A stretch of DNA of 64,000 bases from Deinobacterium chartae (GTDB taxonomy: Bacteria > Deinococcota > Deinococci > Deinococcales > Deinococcaceae). Below are positions 50,204-58,791 of this stretch, piece after piece; the stretch's first letter is position 1; every line of letters starts with the position of its first letter. The position numbers and the translations under genes are program-made. Under the pieces are notes generated by a model. The model saw only the letters and a program-made list of their open reading frames with translations, did not search any database and was not told the origin of the DNA. The stretch spans positions 62,001 through 126,000 of the forward strand of contig NZ_JACHHG010000003.1 of assembly GCF_014202645.1 (NCBI RefSeq), in the 5' to 3' direction.

Positions 50204-51976
50204 GTGAAAAACGGCCTTTTTGTCGTCGCCTTGACGGTTGTCTTGGCATCTTGCGGTCAACAGAAAATGAACGAGCAAAGCTCTACTGTTGACGAGACGC
50301 TCGTAACCCAACCCGCTGCCGAAGCGCAGCGTCCTGATGCGCCCGAAGTGGTTCCGGGAGAACTGATCATCAAGTACCGTGAGGGCATGGCCCAGCAGAG
50401 CGCCCAGCTCGCGGGCCTCAGCCTCTCGGCCGTGCGCGCCCTTTCCGGTGGCGAGACGCTGGTCCGCGTATCCGGCGGCGGGTTGGGCGCTCAGTCCATT
50501 CTGAGCGCCCAGGCCACCCTCGACGCGGTCGAGCGCTTGCGCGAGCAGGCCGGTGACGCGATCGAGTACGTGCAGCCGAACTACATCTACCGTGCGCTGG
50601 CCGTTCCGAACGATCCGTACTACTCGCTGCAGTGGCACTACCCGGCCATGAACCTGCCTGCGGCCTGGGACATCACCACCGGAGCGAACAGCCCGGTCGT
50701 GGCCGTGATCGACACCGGCCAGCTCAACCACCCCGATCTGGCGGGCCGGTTCGTTGCCGGATACGACTTCATCTCGAACACCTCCACCGCAGGCGACGGC
50801 AACGGACGCGACTCGGATCCGACCGACGTGGGCGACGCGGCCGTGTGCAACGGCCAGCAGCAGCCCAACTCCTGGCACGGCACCCACGTGGCCGGCACCA
50901 TCGGCGCTGCGACCAACAACGGGGTGGGCGTGGCCGGTGTGAACTGGAACGCACGCATCCAGCACGCCCGAGTGCTGGGCAAGTGCGGAGGATCCACCGC
51001 CGACATCATCGACGCGATCCGCTGGACCTCCGGCATGACCGTGAGCGGCGTGCCCGCCAACGCCACCCCGGCCAAGGTGATCAACATGAGCCTGGGCGGT
51101 TACCTGGGCAGCTCGTGCGCGGCGAGCGACCCGGCCACGCAGGCCGCCATCAACGACGCGGTTGCCCGCGGTGTGACCGTGGTGGTCGCGGCAGGCAACT
51201 CGAACGACAATGCCGGCTTGTACACCCCCGCCTCGTGCAACAACACCGTGACCGTGGCGGCCACCGAGACCCGCAACTACCGTGCGCCCTACTCGAACTA
51301 CGGCAGCGCCATCGACGTGGCGGCCCCCGGCGGTGACACCTCGGCGGACCGCAACGGAGACGGCTACGCGGACGGCGTGCTCTCCACGCTGCGCGACGCA
51401 AGCGGCACCGCCTACAACTACGCCTTCTACCAGGGCACCTCGATGGCGACCCCGCACGTGGCCGGAGTGGTCAGCCTGATGTACGCGGTACGGCCCGGCA
51501 TCACCCCGGCGCAGGTGCTCTCGACCCTCCAGAGCACGGCCAAGCCGCTCAGCTCCACCCAGTGCGCGCAGGGCTGCGGCAGCGGACTGGTCGATGCCTA
51601 CGCCGCCGTAAACGCGGCCAAAAACGGCGGCACCACCAGCCCGCAACCGGTCAGCGATGACACCGCCCAAGGTGCTATCACCCTCACCAAGGCAGCCTCC
51701 AAGAGCGGCAGCGTCTCCTCGAGCGACACCCAGGACTGGTACAAGTTCACCGCCACCGGCGGCAGCGTGACCGTCCGCCTCGCGACCGGCAGCGACGCCG
51801 ACTTGTACCTCTACGACTCCAACGCCCTGACCCAGCTCGGTGCCAGCGAACGCGGCGGCAGCCAGACCGAGAGCATCAGCCGCACCCTCACGGCCGGCAA
51901 GACCTACTACGCCGCCGTGGTGCGCTACAGCGGCAGCCCCAACTACACCGTCTCGGTGAGCGGCGCGGCCCAGTAA
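50204..51976 (+). CDS. Subtilisin-like S8 protease, lipoprotein, PPC domain
   Basis: The 590-residue serine protease starts with a lipoprotein signal (lipobox LASC, Cys17). A propeptide-like region with VVPGELIIKYREGM follows. The catalytic domain covers about residues 150-465: Asp in VVAVIDTGQLNHPD, His in SWHGTHVAGTIGA, Asn in VVVAAGNSNDNAG, Ser in GTSMATPHVAGVV. Residues about 485-590 form a pre-peptidase C-terminal (PPC) beta-sandwich (SSDTQDWYKFTATGGSVTVR). It should be a lipid-anchored extracellular protease. The GTG start at 50204, behind GGGGGG, is preferred to a longer frame that lacks a signal peptide. Confidence 0.92.
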   Translation: MKNGLFVVALTVVLASCGQQKMNEQSSTVDETLVTQPAAEAQRPDAPEVVPGELIIKYREGMAQQSAQLAGLSLSAVRALSGGETLVRVSGGGLGAQSILSAQATLDAVERLREQAGDAIEYVQPNYIYRALAVPNDPYYSLQWHYPAMNLPAAWDITTGANSPVVAVIDTGQLNHPDLAGRFVAGYDFISNTSTAGDGNGRDSDPTDVGDAAVCNGQQQPNSWHGTHVAGTIGAATNNGVGVAGVNWNARIQHARVLGKCGGSTADIIDAIRWTSGMTVSGVPANATPAKVINMSLGGYLGSSCAASDPATQAAINDAVARGVTVVVAAGNSNDNAGLYTPASCNNTVTVAATETRNYRAPYSNYGSAIDVAAPGGDTSADRNGDGYADGVLSTLRDASGTAYNYAFYQGTSMATPHVAGVVSLMYAVRPGITPAQVLSTLQSTAKPLSSTQCAQGCGSGLVDAYAAVNAAKNGGTTSPQPVSDDTAQGAITLTKAASKSGSVSSSDTQDWYKFTATGGSVTVRLATGSDADLYLYDSNALTQLGASERGGSQTESISRTLTAGKTYYAAVVRYSGSPNYTVSVSGAAQ

Positions 51977-51981
51977 ACACC

Positions 51982-52028
51982 TCCAACACGAAGCGGCGGC
52001 CCTAATAGGGCCGCCGCTTCGTGTTGGA
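51982..52028. terminator. 47-bp perfect palindrome, bidirectional terminator
   Basis: Twenty-three base pairs pair exactly around one central A. It separates the convergent subtilase and TetR genes and is the longest symmetric element in the window. Confidence 0.85.
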
Positions 52029-52039
52029 AAAAGCCGCGG

Positions 52040-52621
52040 TTACAGTCCCAAAATTGCGCGCATGCCCGACAGGCAGCGGGCCCGGTACACCTCGAGATCC
52101 GCCTCCGGATCGAACAGAAAGCGGATCGAGAGACCGTCGATGAGCGCGCGCAACTGCCAGGCCTGTCCCTGCGGATCGTCGCCCTGACCGAACTGCGCCA
52201 GCGACAGATCGAGCAGATCGCTCACCTCGAAAAACGCGCGCGTGACCTCGAGCAGTTCGGCCTGCTTGGTAGAGGCCGACAGGAAGTCCAGGTAGACCGT
52301 GTAAAAACGCCGGGTGTTCTCGAGGCCGTAGAACTGGTTTTCCACGAACACCTGCAGCTTGCGCAGCGGGTCGCGCTCGAGGCGGACCGCGCGGGCAGTC
52401 GAGACCGCGATGGTGCGCACGAAGCGGGTCAGCACGGTCTTGAAGAGGGCTTCCTTGCTGCCGAAGTAGTACACCAGCGTGCCCTTGGAGACGCCTGCCG
52501 CCCGGGCGATGTCAGCCAGCGTCACGGCGGCGTAACCGTGCTCGTAGATGGCGGCGTAAGCCGCGCGGACCAATTGGTCCTTGCGGGCCTTTTCCTGCAG
52601 GGCGTTGACCGTGCGCGCCAT
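52040..52621 (-). CDS. TetR-family regulator
   Basis: The 193-residue product has a TetR HTH near residues 14-60 (VTLADIARAAGVSKGTLVYY, then FGSKEALFKTVLTRF) and a helical ligand-binding part with the BetI-like motif YTVYLDFLSASTK. The ATG lies 3 nt after the small lipoprotein stop. The pair may form an operon, so the regulator could sense something linked to the envelope. The ligand is unknown. Confidence 0.88.
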   Translation of the reverse strand: MARTVNALQEKARKDQLVRAAYAAIYEHGYAAVTLADIARAAGVSKGTLVYYFGSKEALFKTVLTRFVRTIAVSTARAVRLERDPLRKLQVFVENQFYGLENTRRFYTVYLDFLSASTKQAELLEVTRAFFEVSDLLDLSLAQFGQGDDPQGQAWQLRALIDGLSIRFLFDPEADLEVYRARCLSGMRAILGL

Positions 52622-52624
52622 CGT

Positions 52625-52930
52625 TCAGCGCTGTGGAGTGTTGCGGTCGTAGGTGGTGGCGAGGTAGGGCATGTTGGTCTGGTGGTAGCGGCCGCGCTCG
52701 TCGAACCAGTACACATAGGTGCCCTGACCGCCGTCCTCGTTGCCGGCACGTGTGACCTTGCCGTCCACCATGCCGCTGAAAAGCTCCTTGCCGTCGTAGC
52801 TGTAGACGGTGATGTACTGGCGGGTGTTGGCGAGGTCGAGCACCTGACGGCGCAGTTTATTCTGGGTTTCAGCGCGGCAGGCCGTGAGGACCAGCAGGGC
52901 CAGCGGAATGATCAGCCAGAGTTTGCGCAT
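52625..52930 (-). CDS. Small lipoprotein, 101 aa
   Basis: This 101-residue protein has a lipoprotein signal, LWLIIPLALLVLTAC (lipobox Cys18), then a helical stretch and a beta-rich part (RQYITVYSYDGKELFSGMVD and TYVYWFDERGRYHQ). No family that I know. GGAGGCC lies before the ATG and a TATACA-type box near 52955-52962. It is likely tethered to the membrane. Confidence 0.7.
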   Translation of the reverse strand: MRKLWLIIPLALLVLTACRAETQNKLRRQVLDLANTRQYITVYSYDGKELFSGMVDGKVTRAGNEDGGQGTYVYWFDERGRYHQTNMPYLATTYDRNTPQR

Positions 52931-52968
52931 GGATGAGGCCTCCAGAGAAAAGATGGTGTATACGGAAA

Positions 52969-52996
52969 GAGAGGTCTCCCGCAGGGGAGAGACCTC
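52969..52996 (-). terminator. Terminator of the parvulin gene
   Basis: GAGAGGTCTCCC (52969-52980) pairs exactly with 52985-52996 around GCAG. Confidence 0.75.
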
Positions 52997-53021
52997 TCAC
53001 CGTTACGAGCCGCCGCCGCGC

Positions 53022-54077
53022 TCAGTTCCCGCTGGGCGGGGGGGTCTGCGCCGGAGTGGCCGGGGCGCTGCTCAGGCGCTCGGGGTAGGTCTTCACATCG
53101 GCGCGCTTGACCAGGTTCTCGATGAACTTGCGGGCAGATTCATCGGCCAGCACTCCACGGATGCGGTCTGCCACCTCGGTCAGCGGGGTGTAGGTGGTGG
53201 GGGTGCGCTTCTCGACGATCAGCAGGTGCTCGCCGAACTCGGTCTTGACCTGCTGCAGCGTGTTCAGCGGACCGTTGAAGGCGGCGCGGTCGAAAGCCTC
53301 CACCGTGTCGCCGGGAGCGAAGCAGCCGAGGTCGCCTCCCTCATCCTTGCTGCCCGGGTCGATCGAGACCGCCTTGGCGACCGCCGCGAAGTCCTCGCCC
53401 TTGTTCAGGCGGTTGCGCGCTGCCTGCGCTTCCGGAGCGCTGGCGACCAGGATGTGCTTCACGCAGGCCTGACCGGGCACCTTGAAGCGCTCCTTGTTGG
53501 TCTGGTAGTAGCTGCTGACCACCGCGTCCGAGTAGCGGAACTTGCTCTGCAGCTGACCGATGTACGCGTCGCTGACCTGACCGCTGGCAACCAGGCGGCG
53601 GTAGGCGGCCTCGTCCTCGATGCCCGAGGCCTCGAGGGCCTGCTGGAAGGCTTCCTCGTTGGGGAAGCCGCTCTTGACCTCGGTCACCTCGGCGTCCACC
53701 TTGGCGTCGTCGGCACGGATGCCAGCAGCCGCGGCAGCCTGACGCACGACTTCTTCACGCACCAGCTGATCGAGCACCTGCGGGCGGTACTGCGCGAACA
53801 GGGCCAGCGCCTCTTCGGAGAAGGGCATGCCCTGACGGTTGAGCACACCGGCAGCGAACACGCGGTATTCGCGCTCGAAGTCCGCCAGGGTAATGGGCTG
53901 ACGGTTCACGGTCGCTACCTCGACCGAAGCTTCCGCTGCCGGAGCCTCCGGAGTGGTCGGAGCGGGAGCTGCCGGGGCCGGGGCGGGCGCCGTGGGAGCG
54001 GCGGGTGTTTCGGGAGCGGTCTGTGCCAGGGCAGCGCCGCTGATCAGTGCGGCCATCAGGAGGATTTTAGCGTTCAT
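53022..54077 (-). CDS. Exported parvulin-type peptidyl-prolyl isomerase
   Basis: The 351-residue product is SurA/PrsA-like. A signal peptide (MNAKILLMAALISGAALAQT) and a Pro/Ala linker precede the N-terminal chaperone helices. The parvulin domain begins near residue 200 with ACVKHILVASAPEAQAARNR, contains EGGDLGCFAPGDTVEAFDRA, and ends with the GEHLLIVEKR strand. It helps fold exported proteins outside the cytoplasm. ATG 54077 starts the signal peptide; upstream in-frame codons would spoil it. Confidence 0.9.
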   Translation of the reverse strand: MNAKILLMAALISGAALAQTAPETPAAPTAPAPAPAAPAPTTPEAPAAEASVEVATVNRQPITLADFEREYRVFAAGVLNRQGMPFSEEALALFAQYRPQVLDQLVREEVVRQAAAAAGIRADDAKVDAEVTEVKSGFPNEEAFQQALEASGIEDEAAYRRLVASGQVSDAYIGQLQSKFRYSDAVVSSYYQTNKERFKVPGQACVKHILVASAPEAQAARNRLNKGEDFAAVAKAVSIDPGSKDEGGDLGCFAPGDTVEAFDRAAFNGPLNTLQQVKTEFGEHLLIVEKRTPTTYTPLTEVADRIRGVLADESARKFIENLVKRADVKTYPERLSSAPATPAQTPPPSGN

Positions 54078-54186
54078 TGTGCACCCACCATACTCCAAGG
54101 CTTTCTGAGGAGTATAGTTTTGCCGGGTTCGGGCAGCTTCGCACGGCGCGGATTCGCGCTCATCCGGCGTGACCGGAGGCACGTGC

Positions 54187-54192
54187 TACAGT
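54187..54192 (+). promoter_or_regulatory. Leaderless -10 box TACAGT
   Basis: TACAGT is 6 nt before GTG 54199 and sets that start. Confidence 0.6.
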
Positions 54193-54198
54193 AGGCCC

Positions 54199-55299
54199 GT
54201 GAACGCCATCACCCTCGAGGAAGTCCGTGAATCTGCCGCCTATGACGCCGTTGTGCGCGAGGCTCCCATCACCAGCGCGTTGCAGAGCTGGGGGTTCGGA
54301 GAGGCCCGCGCGGTCATCGGTTACGGGGTGCAGCGCTACCTGCTGCGGCGCGGCTCGGCGGTGGTGGGGGCGATGCAGCTGCTGCGCAAGCCGCTCGCTC
54401 CCGGGGTGAGCCTGCTGTACGTTCCCCGTGGTCCGGTGCTGTACGACGCTGCCGATCTGCCCGAGGTGGCAGCGGCGGTGCGCCGCGTGGCACGTCCCGG
54501 CGACCTCAGTGTCAAGATCGAGCCGCCGGTTCCGGTGCCCGGTGACCAGGAGGGCGAGGAGCCCGGGACCTCGCAGGCGCGCATTCCACAGAGCATCGGG
54601 CCGTGGCAGCGGGCCAAGACCGAGCAGCCCGAGCACACCATCGCGGTGGACCTGCGAGCGGACGAGGCGCAGTTGATGGCCAACTTGCACCACATGTTCC
54701 GACGCAACGTGCGCGGCGCGCAGAAGGCCGGGGTGGTGGCCGGGCGCGAGGAGGGACCGCAGGCGTTCGAGGACTTCTGGACCATCTTCGAGGCGACCAA
54801 CGCCCGCTCGAAGCTGGGCCGTTTCCCACGGGCGTACTACGAGACCCTGCTGCGCGAGGTGCCGCGCCACGGCGGCGATGCCTACATCGTGCTGGCCCGC
54901 CACGAGGGTCGGGCGCTGGCCGGCGGATTCTTCGTGGGGCTGGGGAAGGGTACTTACTACCTGTACGGCGGCTCGATCCGCGACGACCGCCCGGCGGCGG
55001 ACGGCGGCGAACGCAAGGACGTGAAAGCACCCACCGCCTTCTACTGGAACGCCATGCTCGACGCCAAGGCGCGTGGCTACGAGTTTTTCGACCTGTGGGG
55101 CATTCCCAGCCGTCTGGACCCCGAGAAGCACTCGTTCGGGGTATTCCAGATGAAAGAGCGCCTGGGCGGGCAGAAGCTGTGGTACCCGGCCTATGAGGTG
55201 CAGCTCAGCCCGCTGGCCATTCCGGTAAAAGCCGCACTGGACGCGCGCCGAAAGCTGCTGAACTACCGCAAGCGCGGCAGCACCGACGACATCCTTTAA
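54199..55299 (+). CDS. FemX-like peptidoglycan aminoacyltransferase
   Basis: This 366-residue product belongs to the FemABX family, which adds amino acids from aminoacyl-tRNA to lipid II stem peptides. It has two GNAT-like halves: the first ends near SLLYVPRGPVLYD, the second has the helical MANLHHMFRRNVRGAQKAGV stretch and the family-typical FYWNAMLDAKARGYEFFDLW then IPSRLDPEKHSFGVFQMKER. Deinococcal peptidoglycan carries glycine bridges, so glycyl transfer fits; the amino acid is not proven here. Start chosen from the leaderless box. Confidence 0.88.
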   Translation: MNAITLEEVRESAAYDAVVREAPITSALQSWGFGEARAVIGYGVQRYLLRRGSAVVGAMQLLRKPLAPGVSLLYVPRGPVLYDAADLPEVAAAVRRVARPGDLSVKIEPPVPVPGDQEGEEPGTSQARIPQSIGPWQRAKTEQPEHTIAVDLRADEAQLMANLHHMFRRNVRGAQKAGVVAGREEGPQAFEDFWTIFEATNARSKLGRFPRAYYETLLREVPRHGGDAYIVLARHEGRALAGGFFVGLGKGTYYLYGGSIRDDRPAADGGERKDVKAPTAFYWNAMLDAKARGYEFFDLWGIPSRLDPEKHSFGVFQMKERLGGQKLWYPAYEVQLSPLAIPVKAALDARRKLLNYRKRGSTDDIL

Positions 55300-55368
55300 A
55301 GCGCTGCCTTGCCCGCCGCAGCCCCAGAGCTTTATGTTTAGTCTCATGAAACTTCATCCGGAGGCGGT

Positions 55369-56154
55369 GTGAGGGCGCGCCCTCTGGCCCTGATCGGGCC
55401 GGAACTCGACGCCCTGCTGGCACCGCTGCACGATCTGTTGCGTGCCGAGAACCTGGACCTGTGGCCGGTTCCGGTACGCTGCGACGACCCTGCCCGTACG
55501 CTGACGGCCCTCGGAGATCTGGGTTTTGCCGGAGCGCTGCTGGGACGCTCGGTCCAAGAGACGATGCTGGACGCGGCTGCGCGCAGCACCCTCGAGGCGC
55601 GGCGCGCAGGCCGGGCCGATGCCCTGAACCTCACGGCAGGCGGCTACGAGGCCGGGTATGCCCTCGAGGAGGCGTTGCAGCGCAGCCTGGAGGCGGCGCA
55701 CTTCAACGCCCTTGGAGCGCGTCTGCTGGTGGTGGGCGCGGGAGGAGCGCTGGCAGCCGGTGCGCAGCTCGCCCGCCTGGGCTTTGCCTCGGTCACGGTC
55801 GCCGCCGATGACCTGCCTGACGCGCAGGCCGCCCTGCGCGGCCTGCCTGCCGGCGTGAAGGCGTACGCGACCTCGCTGCGCCAAGAAGCGCTTGCGGCCA
55901 CTGCCGTGCACAGCGACCTGATCGTGAACGTCGGTGGAAGCGCGGGGCTGCCGCCCGCGTGGCTACAGCCGTATCACACCCTGCTTGACCTCGAGGAGCG
56001 GCCCGAACTGCACGCCGCCCTGCAGCGTGCCGGAGGAAGCGGCCTGAGCGCTCAGGACGTGCGTGCCCGCAGGCTGGGCCTGCGGCTGGCGCAGGTGGCA
56101 GGGCGCAGCCCTGATGCGGATGCGCTGCGCGAGATCGCCCTCCTCGAGGGTTGA
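55369..56154 (+). CDS. Shikimate-dehydrogenase-like protein
   Basis: The 261-residue product has a shikimate 5-dehydrogenase-like layout. An N-terminal region with LGDLGFAGALLGRSVQETML replaces the usual substrate-binding motif. A Rossmann domain opens with LVVGAGGALAAGAQLARLGF near residue 120, and SDLIVNVGGSAGLPPAW follows. The conserved catalytic Lys and Asp are not clearly seen, so it may act on another substrate or be regulatory. CCGGAGGCG supports the GTG start at 55369. Confidence 0.7.
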   Translation: MRARPLALIGPELDALLAPLHDLLRAENLDLWPVPVRCDDPARTLTALGDLGFAGALLGRSVQETMLDAAARSTLEARRAGRADALNLTAGGYEAGYALEEALQRSLEAAHFNALGARLLVVGAGGALAAGAQLARLGFASVTVAADDLPDAQAALRGLPAGVKAYATSLRQEALAATAVHSDLIVNVGGSAGLPPAWLQPYHTLLDLEERPELHAALQRAGGSGLSAQDVRARRLGLRLAQVAGRSPDADALREIALLEG

Positions 56155-56249
56155 GCCATCAAAACCAACGCACCTGTTCGGTGGATAATAAAAGCGACCT
56201 AGGGAAAACCCCTAATCCCGTCTTGGGGAGCACTCTGCCACACTGAGAC

Positions 56250-57002
56250 ATGTCCTTTTTTAAGCGCGTCATGGCCAGCGTCGGTATCGGCAGTGCCCGG
56301 GTAGACACCCGCCTCGAGCGTTCCGAGTTGCGCATCGGTGAGAACTTCCGCGGCGTGGTGCACCTCGAGGGCGGCAGCGTCGCTCAGGACATCGAGGGCA
56401 TCACCCTCAGCCTCTGCACCCGCTACAAGCACGATGACAACTACCACACCACCGTGCTCGACACGCTGCGCACCAACGAGCGCTTTACCCTGCGCCCGGG
56501 CGAGGTGCGCGAGATCCCCTTCCAGTGGCTGCTGCCCTTTGAGACCCCGCTGAGCATGGGTAACGCCCGGGTGTGGATCCAGACCGGGGCTTCGGTGGCC
56601 GCTGCCGTGGACCCCGGTGATCAGGACCATCTGCGCGTGCTGCCCAACGCTCCGGTCGAGGCCCTGTTCAGCGCGCTGCAGGGAGCCGGGTTCCGCTTCA
56701 AGAACTCCGAGGTCGAACACGCCCCGCGCATGTCGCGCCGGGGCGGCGTGGTCCAGGAGTTCGAGTTCTACCCCAGCCCCGAGTTCGCGCGCGACGTGCA
56801 GGAGGTCGAACTGGTGCTGTTCCCCGGCCACGACTTTGTGGACGTCCTGCTCGAGGTGGACCGGCGCGCACGCGGCTTTGCCGCCTTCTTCACCGAGGAG
56901 ATCGAGCACCGCAGCATGTGGCGCGTCACCCCGGACATCGCGCGCAACCCGCAGGCCATCGCCGAGCAACTGCGCCAGCGCATTCGCGGCTCGAGGTACT
57001 AA
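56250..57002 (+). CDS. Spo0M-family protein
   Basis: The 250-residue product matches the Spo0M (sporulation-control) family, an arrestin-like double beta-sandwich. MSFFKRVMASVGIGSARVDT begins it and GVVHLEGGSVAQDIEGITLS follows; the second half has VLPNAPVEALFSALQGAGFR and EFEFYPSPEFARDVQEVELV. Homologues exist in many non-sporulating bacteria, so no sporulation role is implied. A degenerate CACACT box is 5 nt before ATG 56250. A strong bidirectional terminator follows. Confidence 0.9.
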   Translation: MSFFKRVMASVGIGSARVDTRLERSELRIGENFRGVVHLEGGSVAQDIEGITLSLCTRYKHDDNYHTTVLDTLRTNERFTLRPGEVREIPFQWLLPFETPLSMGNARVWIQTGASVAAAVDPGDQDHLRVLPNAPVEALFSALQGAGFRFKNSEVEHAPRMSRRGGVVQEFEFYPSPEFARDVQEVELVLFPGHDFVDVLLEVDRRARGFAAFFTEEIEHRSMWRVTPDIARNPQAIAEQLRQRIRGSRY

Positions 57003-57009
57003 AGATCGG

Positions 57010-57058
57010 TCGTAACGCCCAAAACACCGTTCTCGACACGGTGTTTTGGGCGTTACGA
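57010..57058. terminator. 21-bp stem terminator after the Spo0M gene
   Basis: Positions 57010-57030 pair exactly with 57038-57058 around a 7-nt loop. The inner arms carry AAAACACC/GGTGTTTT. Confidence 0.85.
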
Positions 57059-57143
57059 TCCAGCCGGATACAACGTGCACCCAGCGCCGGACGCAGACCG
57101 TCAACCAGTGGATTCATCGCACGAAACGTGCGAAGGAGGCTTT

Positions 57144-58346
57144 ATGGTGAAGTGGAAGCGTCATGTTGTAGGCGTGCCGGGTGTGGTCCTTTGCGTGCTG
57201 ACTGCCTGCGGCGGTGGGAGTGACGGTACCCCCCAGAATCCGCAGGAGCTGTACGTGAGCCTGACGGGCAACGACCTGTCCGGGAACGGCAGTCTCGAGA
57301 AGCCGTTCAAGACGCTGAACCGGGCATTGCAGGCAGCGCGCTCCGGGCAGACCGTGCGGCTCGACGCTGGCGTTTACGATGCGGCCAGCGGTCAGGCCTA
57401 TGGCTCGGGTATCCGGCTCCCGGCAGGCGTGAACCTCGACCGGGTGGCGGGGAACGTGGTGCTCAAGGGGACCTCCGACCAGAAAGCGCTGCTGCTCGAG
57501 GGGGACGCCACCATCAATCACCTGACCTTTGAGGGCTTCGGGCTGGCTATCGATACCCAGGGTCACCGCCTGACCGCTGACGGCCTGAGGTTTTTTAATA
57601 GTGGCGGTATCGCTGCGGATCGTGTGGGGGCTGTGGTGACCCTGAGCAACTTCAGCTTCGAGGGAGGGGTCCAGGGCGTATCGGTTATGGATGGAGCCAC
57701 AGCCACGCTGCAGGGGGGAACCGTCAAAAACTATAACCGAGGGTGTCTGGGCGGTGCTTACTTCTACAATGACGGCTCTACCCTGACGCTCAGCGACGTG
57801 CAGTTCTCGACCAGCAACGGTGTGGCGGTCGATTCGTTTGGGCGGGCCGGATCGCCTGCGACGACCTCGCTGATCTCGACGCACTTTGACCGGGTGGGCC
57901 TCTCGGGCTGCGGGCGTTCCGAGACCCTCAGCAACGACGACGGCAGCACCCTGAACATTGTCGGGTCACAGTTTCACGGTCACTCCAACGTGGCGCTTGA
58001 CCTGATCGGCGGCGAGATCAACATCCGCGGCAGTGCGTTCCACAACAATGGCACCGCCATGTACATTGGCACGCGTGGCGGTGGATCGCCGATGACGAGC
58101 GTGCGTATCGAGAATACCCTTATCAGCGGGAACACCCGCTATGGCATTGAGTTCCTGACGGATCTGGCTGTCAATGTGGAGGCGCGTGGCGTCACCTGGA
58201 ACCCTGGTGTGAATGGGGCCACCGCTGCCGGCACTTATCCGGCCGGTACCGTGATCGACAAGAATACGCCCGGTGTTACCACCTCCACCGCCGGGAACAA
58301 CTTCTATATTCCGGCGTCCAGTGCCGCGAAGGTCACCGTGCAGTAA
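57144..58346 (+). CDS. Beta-helix lipoprotein (DUF1565-type)
   Basis: The 400-residue product has a lipobox LTAC at about Cys20 and a DUF1565-type opening (LYVSLTGNDLSGNGSLEKPF then KTLNRALQAARSGQTVRLDA). Repeated strands of a right-handed parallel beta-helix follow (VTLSNFSFEGGVQGVSVMDG, INIRGSAFHNNGTAMYIGTR). Many such proteins bind or cleave polysaccharides; no catalytic set is obvious. GGAGG upstream of ATG 57144 supports this start; an earlier in-frame ATG gives no signal peptide. Confidence 0.85.
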   Translation: MVKWKRHVVGVPGVVLCVLTACGGGSDGTPQNPQELYVSLTGNDLSGNGSLEKPFKTLNRALQAARSGQTVRLDAGVYDAASGQAYGSGIRLPAGVNLDRVAGNVVLKGTSDQKALLLEGDATINHLTFEGFGLAIDTQGHRLTADGLRFFNSGGIAADRVGAVVTLSNFSFEGGVQGVSVMDGATATLQGGTVKNYNRGCLGGAYFYNDGSTLTLSDVQFSTSNGVAVDSFGRAGSPATTSLISTHFDRVGLSGCGRSETLSNDDGSTLNIVGSQFHGHSNVALDLIGGEINIRGSAFHNNGTAMYIGTRGGGSPMTSVRIENTLISGNTRYGIEFLTDLAVNVEARGVTWNPGVNGATAAGTYPAGTVIDKNTPGVTTSTAGNNFYIPASSAAKVTVQ

Positions 58347-58407
58347 AGAGCAGTCCGGGGTTTTTGTTACGGTGACAGAGTCATTTGGCCCCGTCCGTGC
58401 AACCGAC

Positions 58408-58450
58408 CGAAAAACTCCTGCTGCTCTTCCGGGGCAGCAGGAGTTTTTCG
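58408..58450. terminator. 17-bp stem terminator after the beta-helix gene
   Basis: Positions 58408-58424 pair exactly with 58434-58450, with AAAAAC/GTTTTT at the base giving U-runs on either strand. Confidence 0.85.
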
Positions 58451-58558
58451 GCACATCTCGACGTACAAGGAGTTCCGCAAAGAGCGATACCCGGGTTTTG
58501 CGACCGGTGTTGAACGGTGCTATGGCGACGAGGCGAACGAAGAAGGAGGTGCGGCCAC

Positions 58559-58720
58559 GTGTCAAATCCCAACGCTAAGCGAGATGGATACGGCCCGAGG
58601 GATGCTGAAGCGGAACCTGTTGAACGAGCAGGTGAGGTGGGCCCGGATCCGTGCGCAGAACAAGGGCTTGCGCGTCTTACGGTTAAGGTTGAAGGACGCA
58701 AAGCCCTGCTGAGCGTTTAA
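58559..58720 (+). CDS. Small hypothetical protein, 53 aa
   Basis: A 53-residue frame starts with GTG at 58559 behind the very strong site AAGGAGGTG (8-nt spacing). It reads MSNPNAKRDGYGPRDAEAEP at its start and ends LTVKVEGRKALLSV. It is hydrophilic, with no family that I know. It ends just before a terminator hairpin, which favours a real transcript. Confidence 0.5.
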   Translation: MSNPNAKRDGYGPRDAEAEPVERAGEVGPDPCAEQGLARLTVKVEGRKALLSV

Positions 58721-58748
58721 ACCTGACCTTAGCCTCGTTAGGGCCCCA

Positions 58749-58784
58749 CTCGAGGCGGCCGGACTGGTATCCGGCCGCCTCGAG
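58749..58784. terminator. 15-bp stem terminator
   Basis: CTCGAGGCGGCCGGA (58749-58763) pairs exactly with 58770-58784 around a 6-nt loop, between the small gene and the convergent AIM24 gene. Confidence 0.8.
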
Positions 58785-58791
58785 CCGCGGG

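Noticed and set aside
56250-57002. Spo0M as a sign of sporulation
   Set aside because: The family is widespread in non-spore-formers and no other sporulation gene is present.
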